64,000 nucleotides of DNA, taken from Shewanella sp. VB17 (GTDB lineage Bacteria; Pseudomonadota; Gammaproteobacteria; Enterobacterales; Shewanellaceae). The position numbers and the translations under genes are program-made. Below, in pieces: positions 34,725-44,060 of this stretch. The stretch lies in contig NZ_JABRVS010000001.1 in the NCBI RefSeq assembly GCF_013248905.1, forward strand, positions 682,001-746,000, written 5' to 3'. The notes beneath the pieces were generated by a model, which was given only the letters and a program-made list of their open reading frames with translations, made no database searches and was not told the DNA's origin. Position 1 is the stretch's first letter. The number at the start of each line of letters is the position of its first letter.

Positions 34725-34781
34725 TGATTCAATCGACATGCATTGCAAACATGTTCACAAAACTTGATTCAATCGACATGT
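34725..34781. repeat. 17-bp direct repeats 40 bp apart
   Basis: TTGATTCAATCGACATG occurs identically at 34725-34741 and 34765-34781. Further down, GCGTCAA near 34807 and TTGACG near 34863 face each other around CAATCTAT/ACATGTATA motifs. The meaning is unknown. Confidence 0.6.
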
Positions 34782-34993
34782 GTGGCACATATTCTAACTC
34801 ATGAGGAGCGTCAATCTATTTTTTTACATGTATAAAAAACACCGCAATCTATACATGTTTAGTTGACGTATATAGAAAACGCGATTATCTATACCTATGC
34901 AACAAGTTATCGCAGGCTCGTTAACTCGAGCTTAGTTAAGTGAATTTTAATTTTTTTGCTCTGAATATTTCACCATCACCCAACTTAATAGGC

Positions 34994-35020
34994 AAATAAA
35001 AGCCCAGTGATAAACTGGGC
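34994..35020 (-). terminator. yicC terminator
   Basis: GCCCAGT (35002-35008) pairs with ACTGGGC (35014-35020) around a 5-base loop. On the minus strand it is followed by TTTTATTT, a good intrinsic terminator about 30 bp after the yicC stop. Confidence 0.8.
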
Positions 35021-35051
35021 CGATAGGACTAAGGTTAATAGACGGGAACTT

Positions 35052-35915
35052 TTACTCTACGTTCTGGATCTGCTCTCTCATCTGTTCGATTAACACTTTA
35101 AGTTCTACTGCGGCTGCAGTGACGTCTGCGCTGATTGATTTAGAGGCTAAGGTGTTTGACTCGCGGTTGAATTCTTGCATCATAAAGTCTAACCGGCGGC
35201 CTTGTGCGCCTCCTTTTTGAAGGATTCGTTGAGTTTCAGCCACGTGTGCGTCGAGTCGGTCCATTTCTTCGGCAACGTCCATTTTCTGAGCTAAGATAAC
35301 CATCTCTTGTTCCATGCGTGCTGGGTCCAGTTCGCCGGTTATTTCAGCAAGGCGATTAATCAACTTGTCGCGCTGCCATTGCATAATGGTTGGCATGTGT
35401 TCGCGCACAATCGCGACTTGTTCGACGATGGCGTCTAGGCGGGTTTGTAGCATGACCTTGATGGCGTCACCTTCACGGCCACGTGCTTCGATGAATTGAT
35501 CGATAGCATCGTCAAATGCACTGAGCAGCTCTTTGCCTAGGCTATCCATATCTTGCTCTGAACCAGACATGACCCCTGGCCACTTTAAGATATCAACCAG
35601 GTTGAGTTCACCTTGACCCGCTTCTTTTTTTAGCCAGTTCGCCGCTGTGACGAGTTGTTTGGCCAAGTCTTGGTTGAGTTGGAGTTCATTGCTTTGATTA
35701 TCATTGAGATCGTATCTGAGGTTTACTTCAATTTTACCACGATTTAGACGCTTGCGTAGACGGTCTCTTAGCAGAGGTTCTAGGTTTCGGAAGTGTTCAG
35801 GTAGGCGTAGGTAAGTCTCTAAGTAGCGCTGATTGACTGAACGAATTTCCCAAGAGGCTGTGCCCCATTCTGCTTTGTGCTCGATACGAGCGTAGGCTGT
35901 CATGCTTTGGATCAT
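35052..35915 (-). CDS. yicC: YicC family endoribonuclease
   Basis: 287 residues, the usual YicC length. It starts MIQSMTAYARIEHKAEWGTASWEIRSVNQRYLE and ends with the paired conserved segment GRRLDFMMQEFNRESNTLASKS and LKVLIEQMREQIQNVE. YicC proteins cleave RNA, and in E. coli YicC promotes decay of RyhB. It is divergent from rph, the arrangement found in E. coli (yicC | rph-pyrE). Confidence 0.95.
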   Translation of the reverse strand: MIQSMTAYARIEHKAEWGTASWEIRSVNQRYLETYLRLPEHFRNLEPLLRDRLRKRLNRGKIEVNLRYDLNDNQSNELQLNQDLAKQLVTAANWLKKEAGQGELNLVDILKWPGVMSGSEQDMDSLGKELLSAFDDAIDQFIEARGREGDAIKVMLQTRLDAIVEQVAIVREHMPTIMQWQRDKLINRLAEITGELDPARMEQEMVILAQKMDVAEEMDRLDAHVAETQRILQKGGAQGRRLDFMMQEFNRESNTLASKSISADVTAAAVELKVLIEQMREQIQNVE

Positions 35916-36114
35916 GGGTGAGTATTCCAGTTTGTTTAAATCGTCAAAGTGAACAGCGATTATAGACGCCTTGAGTTGCGCGTCAAAGTAAACTCACTGA
36001 GCTTTACGTTCGAGATCGGAATATCGTGGCATCCATTGCCACAACCCCTTATACTGTGACCCCAAAATGATACCGCTCAAATCGCCTTTAGATTTACGAA
36101 TACAGGAATTTCCT

Positions 36115-36828
36115 ATGCGCCCAAGTGACAGAACGCCAGCTCAATCTCGCCCAGTGACCATTACACGTCAATTCACCGCTCATGCTGAAGGCTCTGTTTT
36201 GGTTGAGTTTGGTGATACTAAAGTACTTTGTACTGCTAGCTTTACCGAAGGGGTTCCTCGTTTTCTAAAAGGAAAGGGCCAAGGCTGGGTGACCGCTGAA
36301 TACGGCATGTTACCTCGTTCGACTCATACCCGTATGGATCGCGAGGCGGCGCGTGGTAAGCAGTCTGGCCGTACTCAAGAGATCCAACGTCTTATTGGCC
36401 GTTCACTTCGTGCAGCCGTTGATATGAAAGCGCTAGGTGAAAACACCATAGTGATTGATTGTGATGTTATCCAAGCTGATGGCGGTACGCGTACTGCAGC
36501 CATTACCGGTGCTTGTGTTGCGTTAGTTGATGCGCTTAACTGGGCTCGTGGAAAAGGTATTTTGAAAAATAATCCACTTAAGTTCCTTATTGCTGCGGTA
36601 AGCGTCGGGATCTACAAGGGAGAGCCTATTTGTGATCTTGAATATATCGAAGATAGCGAGGCTGAGACCGATATGAATGTGGTGATGACCGAAACCGGTA
36701 AAATGATCGAGATCCAAGGCACCGCAGAAGGCGAACCCTTTAGCCATGAAGAACTGTTGAGTTTACTTGAGCTGGCTAAGCACGGGATCCGTGAGATTGT
36801 TGATGTACAGAAAGCGGCATTGAGTTAA
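36115..36828 (+). CDS. rph: Ribonuclease PH
   Basis: 237 residues starting MRPSDRTPAQSRPVTITRQF, with AGGAA eight bases before the ATG; the longer frame from 36067 lacks conservation. Conserved phosphorolytic core: VLVEFGDTKVLCTASF, YGMLPRSTHTRMDREAARGKQSGRTQEIQRLIGRSLRA (phosphate site) and DCDVIQADGGTRTAAITGA. It trims the 3' ends of tRNA precursors using phosphate. First gene of the rph-pyrE operon. It is intact here, unlike the frameshifted copy in E. coli K-12. Confidence 0.96.
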   Translation: MRPSDRTPAQSRPVTITRQFTAHAEGSVLVEFGDTKVLCTASFTEGVPRFLKGKGQGWVTAEYGMLPRSTHTRMDREAARGKQSGRTQEIQRLIGRSLRAAVDMKALGENTIVIDCDVIQADGGTRTAAITGACVALVDALNWARGKGILKNNPLKFLIAAVSVGIYKGEPICDLEYIEDSEAETDMNVVMTETGKMIEIQGTAEGEPFSHEELLSLLELAKHGIREIVDVQKAALS

Positions 36829-36862
36829 ATTTATCGAATTAAATAAATACCTAGTAGTATAA

Positions 36863-36884
36863 GAGCCCTTCAGGGTTCTTTTTA
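36863..36884 (+). terminator. pyrE attenuator between rph and pyrE
   Basis: GAGCCCT-TC-AGGGTTC forms a 7-bp stem (one G-U pair) followed by TTTTT, between rph and pyrE. In E. coli the equivalent terminator is a UTP-sensitive attenuator that couples pyrE expression to translation of rph. The same position and form suggest the same control here. Confidence 0.7.
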
Positions 36885-36911
36885 TTACTGATAAATTGTT
36901 AAGGAGAGATT

Positions 36912-37553
36912 GTGAAAGCCTATCAGCGTGAGTTTATTGAATTTGCATTAGAACGTCAGGTATTAAAGTTTGGCGAGTTTACACTTAAATCTGGTCGTAT
37001 TAGCCCTTATTTTTTCAATGCTGGTTTGTTTAACACAGGTCGAGATCTCGCTCGTCTTGGGCGTTTCTATGCGGCGGCATTAGTGGATTCTGCTATTGAG
37101 CATGATTTATTGTTTGGCCCAGCGTACAAGGGTATTCCTATTGCGACAACAACAGCAGTGGCCTTGTGTGAGCATCATGATATTGATATTCCTTATTGCT
37201 TTAATCGTAAAGAGAAGAAAGATCACGGTGAAGGTGGCAGTTTAGTTGGCAGTGAGCTTAAAGGGCGTGTCATGCTAGTTGATGACGTTATCACTGCAGG
37301 TACTGCTATTCGCGAGTCTATGGAAATCATCGCTGCCCATGATGCAGAACTTGCAGGCGTGTTGATTGCACTGGACCGCCAAGAGAAAGGCAAAGGTGAA
37401 CTTTCGGCGATTCAAGAGGTGGAGCGTGATTTTGGCTGTCAAATTATATCGATTATCAAGCTAGGTGATTTGATTAATTACCTGTCTGAAAAATCGGGTA
37501 TGGAAGTACAGCTTGAGTCTGTGAGCGCTTATCGCGACCAATACGGGATTTAA
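36912..37553 (+). CDS. pyrE: Orotate phosphoribosyltransferase
   Basis: 213 residues, full length. The PRPP-binding motif is VMLVDDVITAGTAIRE, and FKSGRISPYFFNAG-like sequence (LKSGRISPYFFNAGLF) and FGPAYKGIPIAT match PyrE. It converts orotate and PRPP to OMP in pyrimidine synthesis. The start is GTG with AAGGAGAG immediately upstream. Preceded by the rph-pyrE attenuator. Confidence 0.97.
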   Translation: MKAYQREFIEFALERQVLKFGEFTLKSGRISPYFFNAGLFNTGRDLARLGRFYAAALVDSAIEHDLLFGPAYKGIPIATTTAVALCEHHDIDIPYCFNRKEKKDHGEGGSLVGSELKGRVMLVDDVITAGTAIRESMEIIAAHDAELAGVLIALDRQEKGKGELSAIQEVERDFGCQIISIIKLGDLINYLSEKSGMEVQLESVSAYRDQYGI

Positions 37554-37564
37554 GCTGCATTGGA

Positions 37565-37590
37565 GTTCCTAGTCCTTAGTTTCTAGGAAC
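37565..37590 (+). terminator. Possible pyrE terminator
   Basis: GTTCCTAG (37565-37572) pairs with CTAGGAAC (37583-37590) a few bases after the pyrE stop. There is no strong T-run, so the call is modest. It lies between the convergent pyrE and folE. Confidence 0.4.
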
Positions 37591-37601
37591 TTATCTGTGA
37601 T

Positions 37602-38261
37602 CTAATTACTCAAAAATTCGGCTCTGGTTGCTGGATTAGACTTGAAAATCCCTCCCAAGGCTGTGGTGGTTGTGGAACTCGTCGAGTCCATCACACCACG
37701 TGATTTCACACAGTAATGTACCGCATCCATCTTCACGGCAACATCTTGTGTTTCGAGTAGGGTCTGCAGGGCGACTAAGACTTGCTGAGTCAATCGTTCT
37801 TGAACTTGGGGACGCTGAGCAAAAAATCTCACGATGCGATTAATTTTTGATAGACCAATAATATTTTTACGCGGCAGGTAAGCTACAGTGGCCAAGCCAT
37901 CTATGGTGACTAAATGATGCTCACAAGTACTGGTTAGGCTGATATCATTCACCTTGACCATTTCATCGAAGCCCATTTTATTTTCAATGACAGTGATTTT
38001 GGGGAAGTTAGCGTAATCGAGTCCAGAGAAAATTTCATCGACATACATTTTAGCGATACGACGTGGTGTATCGGTAAGGCTATCATCTGATAGGTCGAGA
38101 GACATTAGCGTTAAAATCTCTCTCATATGCTGTTCTATCTTAGTTTTTCGCTCGTCGGCGCTAAATTCGCTCGGCAGCATAGGCGTTTCGAGACCACGCG
38201 CTGATAGTGCTGTTTGCACTAGTTTGGCTGACTCACTGAGAACGGCTTCTTTTGATGTCAT
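37602..38261 (-). CDS. folE: GTP cyclohydrolase I
   Basis: 219 residues starting MTSKEAVLSESAKLVQTAL, with GGAGGA five bases upstream. The zinc-site TSTCEHHLVTIDG, GLSKINRIVRFFAQRPQVQERLT and the second Cys in HYCVKSRGVMD are all present. It makes 7,8-dihydroneopterin triphosphate from GTP for folate synthesis. Together with the S9 peptidase it occupies the space between pyrE and slmA, which are neighbours in E. coli. Confidence 0.96.
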   Translation of the reverse strand: MTSKEAVLSESAKLVQTALSARGLETPMLPSEFSADERKTKIEQHMREILTLMSLDLSDDSLTDTPRRIAKMYVDEIFSGLDYANFPKITVIENKMGFDEMVKVNDISLTSTCEHHLVTIDGLATVAYLPRKNIIGLSKINRIVRFFAQRPQVQERLTQQVLVALQTLLETQDVAVKMDAVHYCVKSRGVMDSTSSTTTTALGGIFKSNPATRAEFLSN

Positions 38262-38450
38262 AAGTTCCTCCACTATCATCATGAGTGGTGATATTCAGTA
38301 TTTCTTTGTCCGTAGACTTTGAGTTTCAACGAGTGTTTAGTTATCTCAGAAAAAAATATAGAGTGGTAACTATTCGCATTGAATTAGAGTAAAAGCAGGA
38401 TACCGTTATTTGGTGTAAATATATACCATAAAAGCAGGTTACAAATAATA

Positions 38451-38479
38451 AAAAAGCCGATGATGGTCATCGACTTTTT
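38451..38479 (-). terminator. Terminator of the S9 peptidase gene
   Basis: AAAAAGCCGATGA (38451-38463) pairs with TCATCGACTTTTT (38467-38479) with one mismatch and a 3-base loop. On the minus strand it ends in a T-run, just after the stop of the S9 peptidase gene. Confidence 0.75.
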
Positions 38480-38498
38480 AGCAGTACTGGGAGTATGG

Positions 38499-40469
38499 CT
38501 ATTTGAGGTTTTGTTTAAGGAAATCTAACATTTTAGTAAAATATTTGGCTCGGTGTTGATCGTTATAAAAACCATGGCCTTCATCATCCATAATAAGTTT
38601 TTTAAACGGGTAGTTGTGTGCTATTAACGCATCTTCTAACGCTTCGAATTGTTCTATGGGCGCACGCTCATCCTCACCACCATGAACCAAGAGTAGTTTG
38701 GCTTTGAGCTTATCGATATTATGTGTCGGTGACATTGACGTTAATACCTGCTCATCTTCACCTAATACCTGTTTTAAGTAACGTGTACCAGACTCTCTTT
38801 CTTGTACATCTCCCTTCTTAAAAATGAGTGGGAGATCATACACACCAGCAAATCCGATAGCACATTTAAATAAATCAGGTTCAATGATGGCACTTTGTAG
38901 CGCTGAGTAGCCGCCAAAACTAGTGCCAGCAATACAAATTCGTTTTTTGTCGACTAATCCTTGCTCGATGACGTAATGCGTACCATCGATAATGTCATGC
39001 TGAATGGCCGTGCCCCACTTTTGATAACCCAGCGCTTCAAATGATTCACTGTAGCCACCGGAGCCACGGAAGTTGACTTGCAGTACTGCGATCCCTTGAC
39101 TGGCGATTAATTGGTTTTGAGGATCGAATCCCCATGTATCACGGATACCGTGTGGTCCACCATGAGGATTAACGACTAAGGGCAGGTTTTTAGCGTCTAT
39201 GCCATTGGGCAGGGTCAGATATCCGTGGATGTCGATACCGTCTCGACTGGTAAACTTGATGGGTTTTACCTCTGCCATCTCGGCCGGGTCTAGCCATTTT
39301 TTCTCTGATAATAGATATTCAAGTTTAACTTTTTTGGTATCAAACAGGTAATAATCTCCTGGATTGCGGTCATTAAACGCTTTAATAATGATTTTTTCTG
39401 CATCATGAGTTTGACTGACTACATGTATTTGGTGACCGGGGAGTGACGCCAGTAATTGCTTGGTGTATTTTGCAAACGGGTCATTGGTATCGATAAACTC
39501 ATAAGTTGGATAACCATTTTCATACTCAACGGCATACATTTTTTTATTATTACGATTAATCGATACACGACTTGGACTAACAGCTTTATCCTGACTGACC
39601 TGTTGTTGAGTGCCGGTTTTTATATTTAATAAATAAACACCTGCTGGTTTTCCTGATTCGCTACCAGTGACATAGACGCTGTCTTTATCATCGCTAAACG
39701 CAATAGCGGTTAGATTGTCTAAATTATGCTGCAAATTAGTTGTGTTGTGCCATTCACTATCTTGTCGGTAAAACAATTCATAATGAATGTAATCTTTGGT
39801 GCCACTGACAAAGCGTACTTCTCCGTCATGATCGGTTAAAAAGCGGGAGTGACCAATGGGCGATCTGGTGATTTTTTTACGCTTCCCCTTATACACATCA
39901 ACTCGGTAAACATCTTGTTTTTTTTCGTAGTCAACTTTTCGTGAGCCACCCCATGGAATAGCATTGACTAACATATAACGGTTATCGTTGGGCAAAGGAT
40001 CTAAGATATGTGCTGTGGCGCGAATTGGGGTGTTTTTGGGAATATGTGAACCTGTTTGTTGTTCACCGCTGTTATAACCAAATAAGTACGTGGCTTTTGA
40101 GCCATTGGCATTGATAGCCATTAATTCGCCGTAATAAATAGGATGGTCTTGCCACCCTTTTAAATACTCCTTTTGCAGTACGAGGCGCTCGTTGTTGACC
40201 CACGCATAATCACCAACTTGAGCATTACTTGGAAAGAACACTGCATGATGTAATTCTTTTGTTTTGGCATCAAGTATCAACAGCTTATTTTTACCCTCAT
40301 GTTTAGTGATTGCGCTAATGTAATCACCTGTGGGCGATATTTTCACATCAGTAAATTCAGCACCTCTGCTGAAGAGCTCTGCTGGAGATGGTGTATCTTC
40401 GGCAACGGCGTAGGATAATGATTCAATGCTAGCAAATAGCATGATAGCTAAGTACTTTATGAGTGACAT
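38499..40469 (-). CDS. S9 prolyl-oligopeptidase family peptidase, exported
   Basis: 656 residues. A signal peptide (MSLIKYLAIMLFASIESLSYAVA) is followed by a beta-propeller region (about 30-390) and an alpha/beta-hydrolase domain. The catalytic triad can be placed as Ser in AGTSFGGYSALQ, Asp in HGGEDERAP and His in DDEGHGFYN. Such periplasmic or surface enzymes of the acylaminoacyl/dipeptidyl peptidase type degrade peptides and are abundant in marine gammaproteobacteria. It is transcribed alone between folE and slmA with its own terminator. Confidence 0.9.
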   Translation of the reverse strand: MSLIKYLAIMLFASIESLSYAVAEDTPSPAELFSRGAEFTDVKISPTGDYISAITKHEGKNKLLILDAKTKELHHAVFFPSNAQVGDYAWVNNERLVLQKEYLKGWQDHPIYYGELMAINANGSKATYLFGYNSGEQQTGSHIPKNTPIRATAHILDPLPNDNRYMLVNAIPWGGSRKVDYEKKQDVYRVDVYKGKRKKITRSPIGHSRFLTDHDGEVRFVSGTKDYIHYELFYRQDSEWHNTTNLQHNLDNLTAIAFSDDKDSVYVTGSESGKPAGVYLLNIKTGTQQQVSQDKAVSPSRVSINRNNKKMYAVEYENGYPTYEFIDTNDPFAKYTKQLLASLPGHQIHVVSQTHDAEKIIIKAFNDRNPGDYYLFDTKKVKLEYLLSEKKWLDPAEMAEVKPIKFTSRDGIDIHGYLTLPNGIDAKNLPLVVNPHGGPHGIRDTWGFDPQNQLIASQGIAVLQVNFRGSGGYSESFEALGYQKWGTAIQHDIIDGTHYVIEQGLVDKKRICIAGTSFGGYSALQSAIIEPDLFKCAIGFAGVYDLPLIFKKGDVQERESGTRYLKQVLGEDEQVLTSMSPTHNIDKLKAKLLLVHGGEDERAPIEQFEALEDALIAHNYPFKKLIMDDEGHGFYNDQHRAKYFTKMLDFLKQNLK

Positions 40470-40631
40470 ACAACTTCCTTGTCAATTTGGTGTGGGTTGT
40501 GTTAATTGTTTCCGCAGCGAGGGTAGGGTAAAAGTATTTTTTTATCAATTAAAAATATTAATTTAACAAAAGTAACTGGGTGGGGTTGGTCGGTGGCAGT
40601 AAATTTAACTGCCACAAATCAAGGATATTAT

Positions 40632-41225
40632 TTAGCTTTGAAGTAATTGTTGTTGGATAAACATCCATTGTTGTTCGAAATGTTGAGTGGGTTTTTGTTT
40701 AAATTCACTGCGAACAAATTGAGAGATCCGCCCTTCGGCAATGGCAAGGAGTAAATTAGCCAGTATGGCCTCATCAAGTGTAAAGCCTTTGCCTTCACGT
40801 AATGTTTTTTCACGTAATATTTGCTTTAAATGAGTTTCTATCTTAGAAAAAATTTGCCCTATTCGACTGCGTAATCTGTCATGTTCACCTAATAACGCAT
40901 CACCGTTGAGCAGACGTGAAATGCCGGGATTGCGCTCAGCAAATATGAGTAATAATTGCAGTAAGTGCTGGCAGCGCTTCATGGTGTCTTTCTCTTCATC
41001 CATGATGAGGTTGATACGTGATAATAACGATTCTTCAATGAAATCAATTAAGCCTTCAAACATACGGGCTTTACTTGGAAAATGTCGATATAACGCAGCT
41101 TCAGACACGCCAACTTCAGCAGCGAGTTTTGCTGTGGTAATTCTTTGTCCTGGATTGGTTTCCAGCATCGTCGCTAAGCATTGGAGTATATGTTCGCGGC
41201 GATTCATTTTTGGGCTTGCAGCCAT
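40632..41225 (-). CDS. slmA: Nucleoid occlusion factor SlmA
   Basis: 197 residues, TetR fold. MNRREHILQCLATMLETNPGQRITTAKLAAEVGVSEAALYRHFPSKARMFEGLIDFIEES matches the SlmA DNA-binding domain, and the C-terminus FVRSEFKQKPTQHFEQQWMFI is also typical. SlmA bound to its chromosomal sites blocks FtsZ ring formation over the nucleoid. It is followed upstream by dut and coaBC, in the order known from E. coli. Confidence 0.95.
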   Translation of the reverse strand: MAASPKMNRREHILQCLATMLETNPGQRITTAKLAAEVGVSEAALYRHFPSKARMFEGLIDFIEESLLSRINLIMDEEKDTMKRCQHLLQLLLIFAERNPGISRLLNGDALLGEHDRLRSRIGQIFSKIETHLKQILREKTLREGKGFTLDEAILANLLLAIAEGRISQFVRSEFKQKPTQHFEQQWMFIQQQLLQS

Positions 41226-41345
41226 TTATTTTTCCTTCACTCTATACAGCAGGAGCTAGGTGATATCTTAGCCTGTACGTTTATTCTGCACTAGGTTAAG
41301 TCACTAATATTGTTTATAGTCTATTTACTAGGAGTCAATGTATTA

Positions 41346-41804
41346 TTACTGAGTGCCTGAATGGCCGAAGCCGCCTTCACCTCGTAAAGAGTGAGTAAAG
41401 TTATCGACAAGCTTAAATTCAGCTTGTACTACAGGCACAAAAACTAATTGAGCTAGGCGGTCACCGATGCTTAAGTTAAATGGATGCTCTCCTCTATTCC
41501 AACAAGATATCATCAAGGGCCCTTGATAGTCTGAATCGATAAGTCCGATAAGATTGCCCAATACGATACCTTGTTTATGGCCTAATCCTGAACGGGGCAG
41601 AATTACTGCTGCTAGGCTTGGTTCGGCAATATGGATAGAGATCCCTGTGGGGATTAATATGGTTTCACCGGGTGCGACAGTGATATTGCTGTCAGTCATT
41701 GCTCGAAGATCCATGCCAGCACTGCCAGGTGTGGAATAACTGGGCAATGGATATTGGGTTCCAATACGAGGATCTACGATTTTAACTTCAATGGGTGTCT
41801 TCAT
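41346..41804 (-). CDS. dut: dUTP diphosphatase
   Basis: 152 residues. The five dUTPase motifs are visible: GSAGMDLRA, PRSGLGHKQGIVLGN, GLIDSDYQGPLMISCWN, GDRLAQLVFVPV, and the C-terminal RGEGGFGHSG. It hydrolyses dUTP to dUMP, keeping uracil out of DNA and feeding thymidylate synthesis. It overlaps the upstream coaBC stop by four bases (ATGA), showing translational coupling. Confidence 0.97.
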   Translation of the reverse strand: MKTPIEVKIVDPRIGTQYPLPSYSTPGSAGMDLRAMTDSNITVAPGETILIPTGISIHIAEPSLAAVILPRSGLGHKQGIVLGNLIGLIDSDYQGPLMISCWNRGEHPFNLSIGDRLAQLVFVPVVQAEFKLVDNFTHSLRGEGGFGHSGTQ

Positions 41805-43024
41805 TGCTGGTGATCTTGTGAAAACGTGATGCGATCTACAATCAGAGTCAACAGCTGACTGGCTAAGCGCTGTTTATCTGTTGCAGGTAAGTCTTGTTGC
41901 CCATCAGTCCAGATAACTTTAAGTGCATTTTGGTCTGCATTGAAACCTAATTCAGGATTGGACACGTCGTTTGCAGCGATCATATCGAGTTTTTTCCTTA
42001 TTAATTTATCTTTAGCATAGTGCTCTACATCTTGGGTTTCTGCAGCGAAGCCTACGGTAAAGGGGCGCGGATGATGATTGGCAACCGTGGCTAAGATATC
42101 AGGATTTCGAATCAGTGCAAGTTGCATATCGTGAGTCGATTTTTTTATTTTATCTTCGGCTATCTTGTCTACTCGGTAATCGGCCACAGCGGCGCAACCG
42201 ATAAAAATTTGATGACTATCGACATTGAGCATGACGGCATTGAGCATTTCTTGGGTTGATTGGACATCAATGCGGTTAATACCGGCTGGTGTGGGTAAAT
42301 TAACCGGTCCTGCGACTAAAGTGACGTTTGCACCCATGGCTATGGCTGCTGTTGCTATGGCAAACCCCATTTTACCTGAGCTGTGATTAGAAATGTAGCG
42401 AACTGGATCGATGGCTTCTTGGGTTGGGCCAGCGGTCAGTAAGATTGACTGGCCTTGAAGTAACTTAGGTGCAAAAAACAGCTCTACTTGTTGTGCTATT
42501 TCCTGAGGTTCCTGCATGCGACCAGGACCCACTTCACCACATGCTTGACTGCCTGATGCAGGTCCCCAAACGGTGACACCACGTTTGGCTAGGTTAGCAA
42601 GATTATCTTGAGTTGCTTGATTGCGGTACATTTGCTGGTTCATCGCAGGGCAGATAATAATAGGGGCTTCAGTGGCTAAGCATGTTGTTGTTATGAGTTC
42701 GTCTGCCATGCCTGCGTTGATACGGGCGATGACATTAGCAGTCGCAGGAGCGACGATAACGAGATCCGCCCAGCGGGCAAGTTCAATATGTCCCATTGCA
42801 GCTTCAGCAGCGGTGTCGAGTAAATCAGAGGCAACCGGATAACCAGATAATGCTTGCAGTGTGAGTGGTGTGATAAATTCTTTGGCGCTTTGGCTCATGA
42901 CGACACGAACATCGAAATGACGTTCTTTTAAGCGGCGGATAAGGTCGGCGGATTTGTAGGCCGCAATACCGCCACCAATGGCGAGTAAGATTTTTTTGTT
43001 TACCTGATTCTGACTCTGGTTCAT
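41801..43024 (-). CDS. coaBC: Coenzyme A biosynthesis bifunctional protein CoaBC
   Basis: 407 residues. The N-terminal flavoprotein CoaC part begins KKILLAIGGGIAAYKSADLIRRL and contains APAMNQQMYRN. The C-terminal CoaB part has ILLTAGPTQEAIDPVRYISNHSSGKMGFAIA and GFAAETQD. It couples cysteine to phosphopantothenate and decarboxylates the product to 4'-phosphopantetheine. Its end overlaps dut by four bases. Divergent from radC. Confidence 0.97.
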   Translation of the reverse strand: MNQSQNQVNKKILLAIGGGIAAYKSADLIRRLKERHFDVRVVMSQSAKEFITPLTLQALSGYPVASDLLDTAAEAAMGHIELARWADLVIVAPATANVIARINAGMADELITTTCLATEAPIIICPAMNQQMYRNQATQDNLANLAKRGVTVWGPASGSQACGEVGPGRMQEPQEIAQQVELFFAPKLLQGQSILLTAGPTQEAIDPVRYISNHSSGKMGFAIATAAIAMGANVTLVAGPVNLPTPAGINRIDVQSTQEMLNAVMLNVDSHQIFIGCAAVADYRVDKIAEDKIKKSTHDMQLALIRNPDILATVANHHPRPFTVGFAAETQDVEHYAKDKLIRKKLDMIAANDVSNPELGFNADQNALKVIWTDGQQDLPATDKQRLASQLLTLIVDRITFSQDHQQ

Positions 43025-43255
43025 AAGAAGTTGCTCAATAAGAAACGAAACAGTTGCTAATATTAATTGAGCCTAAGATATCACAAACTAATGAGCTGCG
43101 AGGAGTCTAGTTTTAAAAATGACAAGAAGAAAAGCGCCTATCAAAAAATGATGTTGTTAAGATGACGGGTGAGAAAGTCCACCATAATTAGAGGCAAGTC
43201 CTACAAACTGGTCCATACTCAACTTTTGAATAAAAAGTCACACAAGGAAGTCGTG

Positions 43256-43933
43256 ATGGGAATTAAAGATTGGCCTGAAGGTGAAGGTCCCAGAGATAAG
43301 TTAATTAAGTTTGGTGTGTCTCAATTGTCCGATGCAGAAATTTTGGCTGTGCTCCTCAGAAATGGTTCACATGGGTTAAGCGCTGTGGAGCTTGCTATGA
43401 ACCTAATAAATGAGTTTGGTGGGCTTAGAGAGCTGTTAGCAGCGTCACAATCACAGGTTTGTCACTTAGTTGGAATGGGGCCAGTTAAGTATGCTCAACT
43501 TCATGCTGCAGTAGAACTAAGTGGACGTGTGGCGCAACAAAATTTAAAAAGAGGCAAAATATTGAGTGATCCTGATTTAACTCGGGACTATTTAATGAGA
43601 CAATTACGGGATCGTGCCTATGAAGTATTTGCAATTTTGTTGCTAGATAGCCAACATCGGGTGATTCAGTTTGTTGAATTGTTTCGTGGCACTATCAACT
43701 CTGCTTCAGTATATCCACGTGATGTAGTGAGCCTAGTGTTAGATAAAAAGGCCTCGGCTGTGATTGTTTGCCACAACCATCCATCAGGTGTTGCGGAGCC
43801 AAGTCAAGCCGATAGAAGAATTACTGAGCGATTAAAAAATGCGCTTGCAACTATAGATGTTTCTTTGTTAGATCATATGGTTGTAGGTGATTGTGAAATA
43901 GTTTCATTTGCAGAGCGGGGATGGATAGATTAA
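43256..43933 (+). CDS. radC: RadC family JAB-domain protein
   Basis: 225 residues starting MGIKDWPEGEGPRDKLIKFG, with AAGGAAG upstream; the longer frame from 43169 is not conserved. An HhH region (AASQSQVCHLVGMGPVKYAQL) is followed by the JAB/MPN domain with the metal motif VCHNHPSGVAEPSQAD (HxH...S..D). The exact cellular role of RadC is unsettled. It precedes rpmB and rpmG as in E. coli. Confidence 0.95.
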   Translation: MGIKDWPEGEGPRDKLIKFGVSQLSDAEILAVLLRNGSHGLSAVELAMNLINEFGGLRELLAASQSQVCHLVGMGPVKYAQLHAAVELSGRVAQQNLKRGKILSDPDLTRDYLMRQLRDRAYEVFAILLLDSQHRVIQFVELFRGTINSASVYPRDVVSLVLDKKASAVIVCHNHPSGVAEPSQADRRITERLKNALATIDVSLLDHMVVGDCEIVSFAERGWID

Positions 43934-43940
43934 CTATCCC

Positions 43941-43969
43941 TTGATCTTTATTTTTAGATCCTGTATAAA
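43941..43969 (+). promoter_or_regulatory. Sigma-70 promoter of rpmBG with GC-rich discriminator
   Basis: TTGATC (-35, 43941-43946), a 17-bp spacer and TATAAA (-10, 43964-43969), followed by ATGCGCCCTC. The GC-rich discriminator just after the -10 is the feature of promoters inhibited by ppGpp, as expected for ribosomal protein genes. Confidence 0.6.
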
Positions 43970-44060
43970 ATGCGCCCTCTGTTGTGTGCCTCAGGCGACG
44001 GCCATATTCGAGGTACATTAATGCTCGAGCGTTATATATATTGTTTTGGAGAAGTTTGAC

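Larger units (their letters stand above)
34524..35051. other. Decayed and repeat-containing region after hipA
   Basis: A frame fragment (about 34472-34654; LSNAELVQKVHRWNARKAH, then ILAAWHRLNQQGWLQFKAQV) ends at TAA 34652-34654 and looks like the C-terminus of an unidentified protein. It has no start of its own. After it come short direct repeats at 34725-34781, AT-rich copies of CAATCTATACATG-like sequence to about 34900, and the yicC terminator. No complete gene is visible. Confidence 0.4.
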
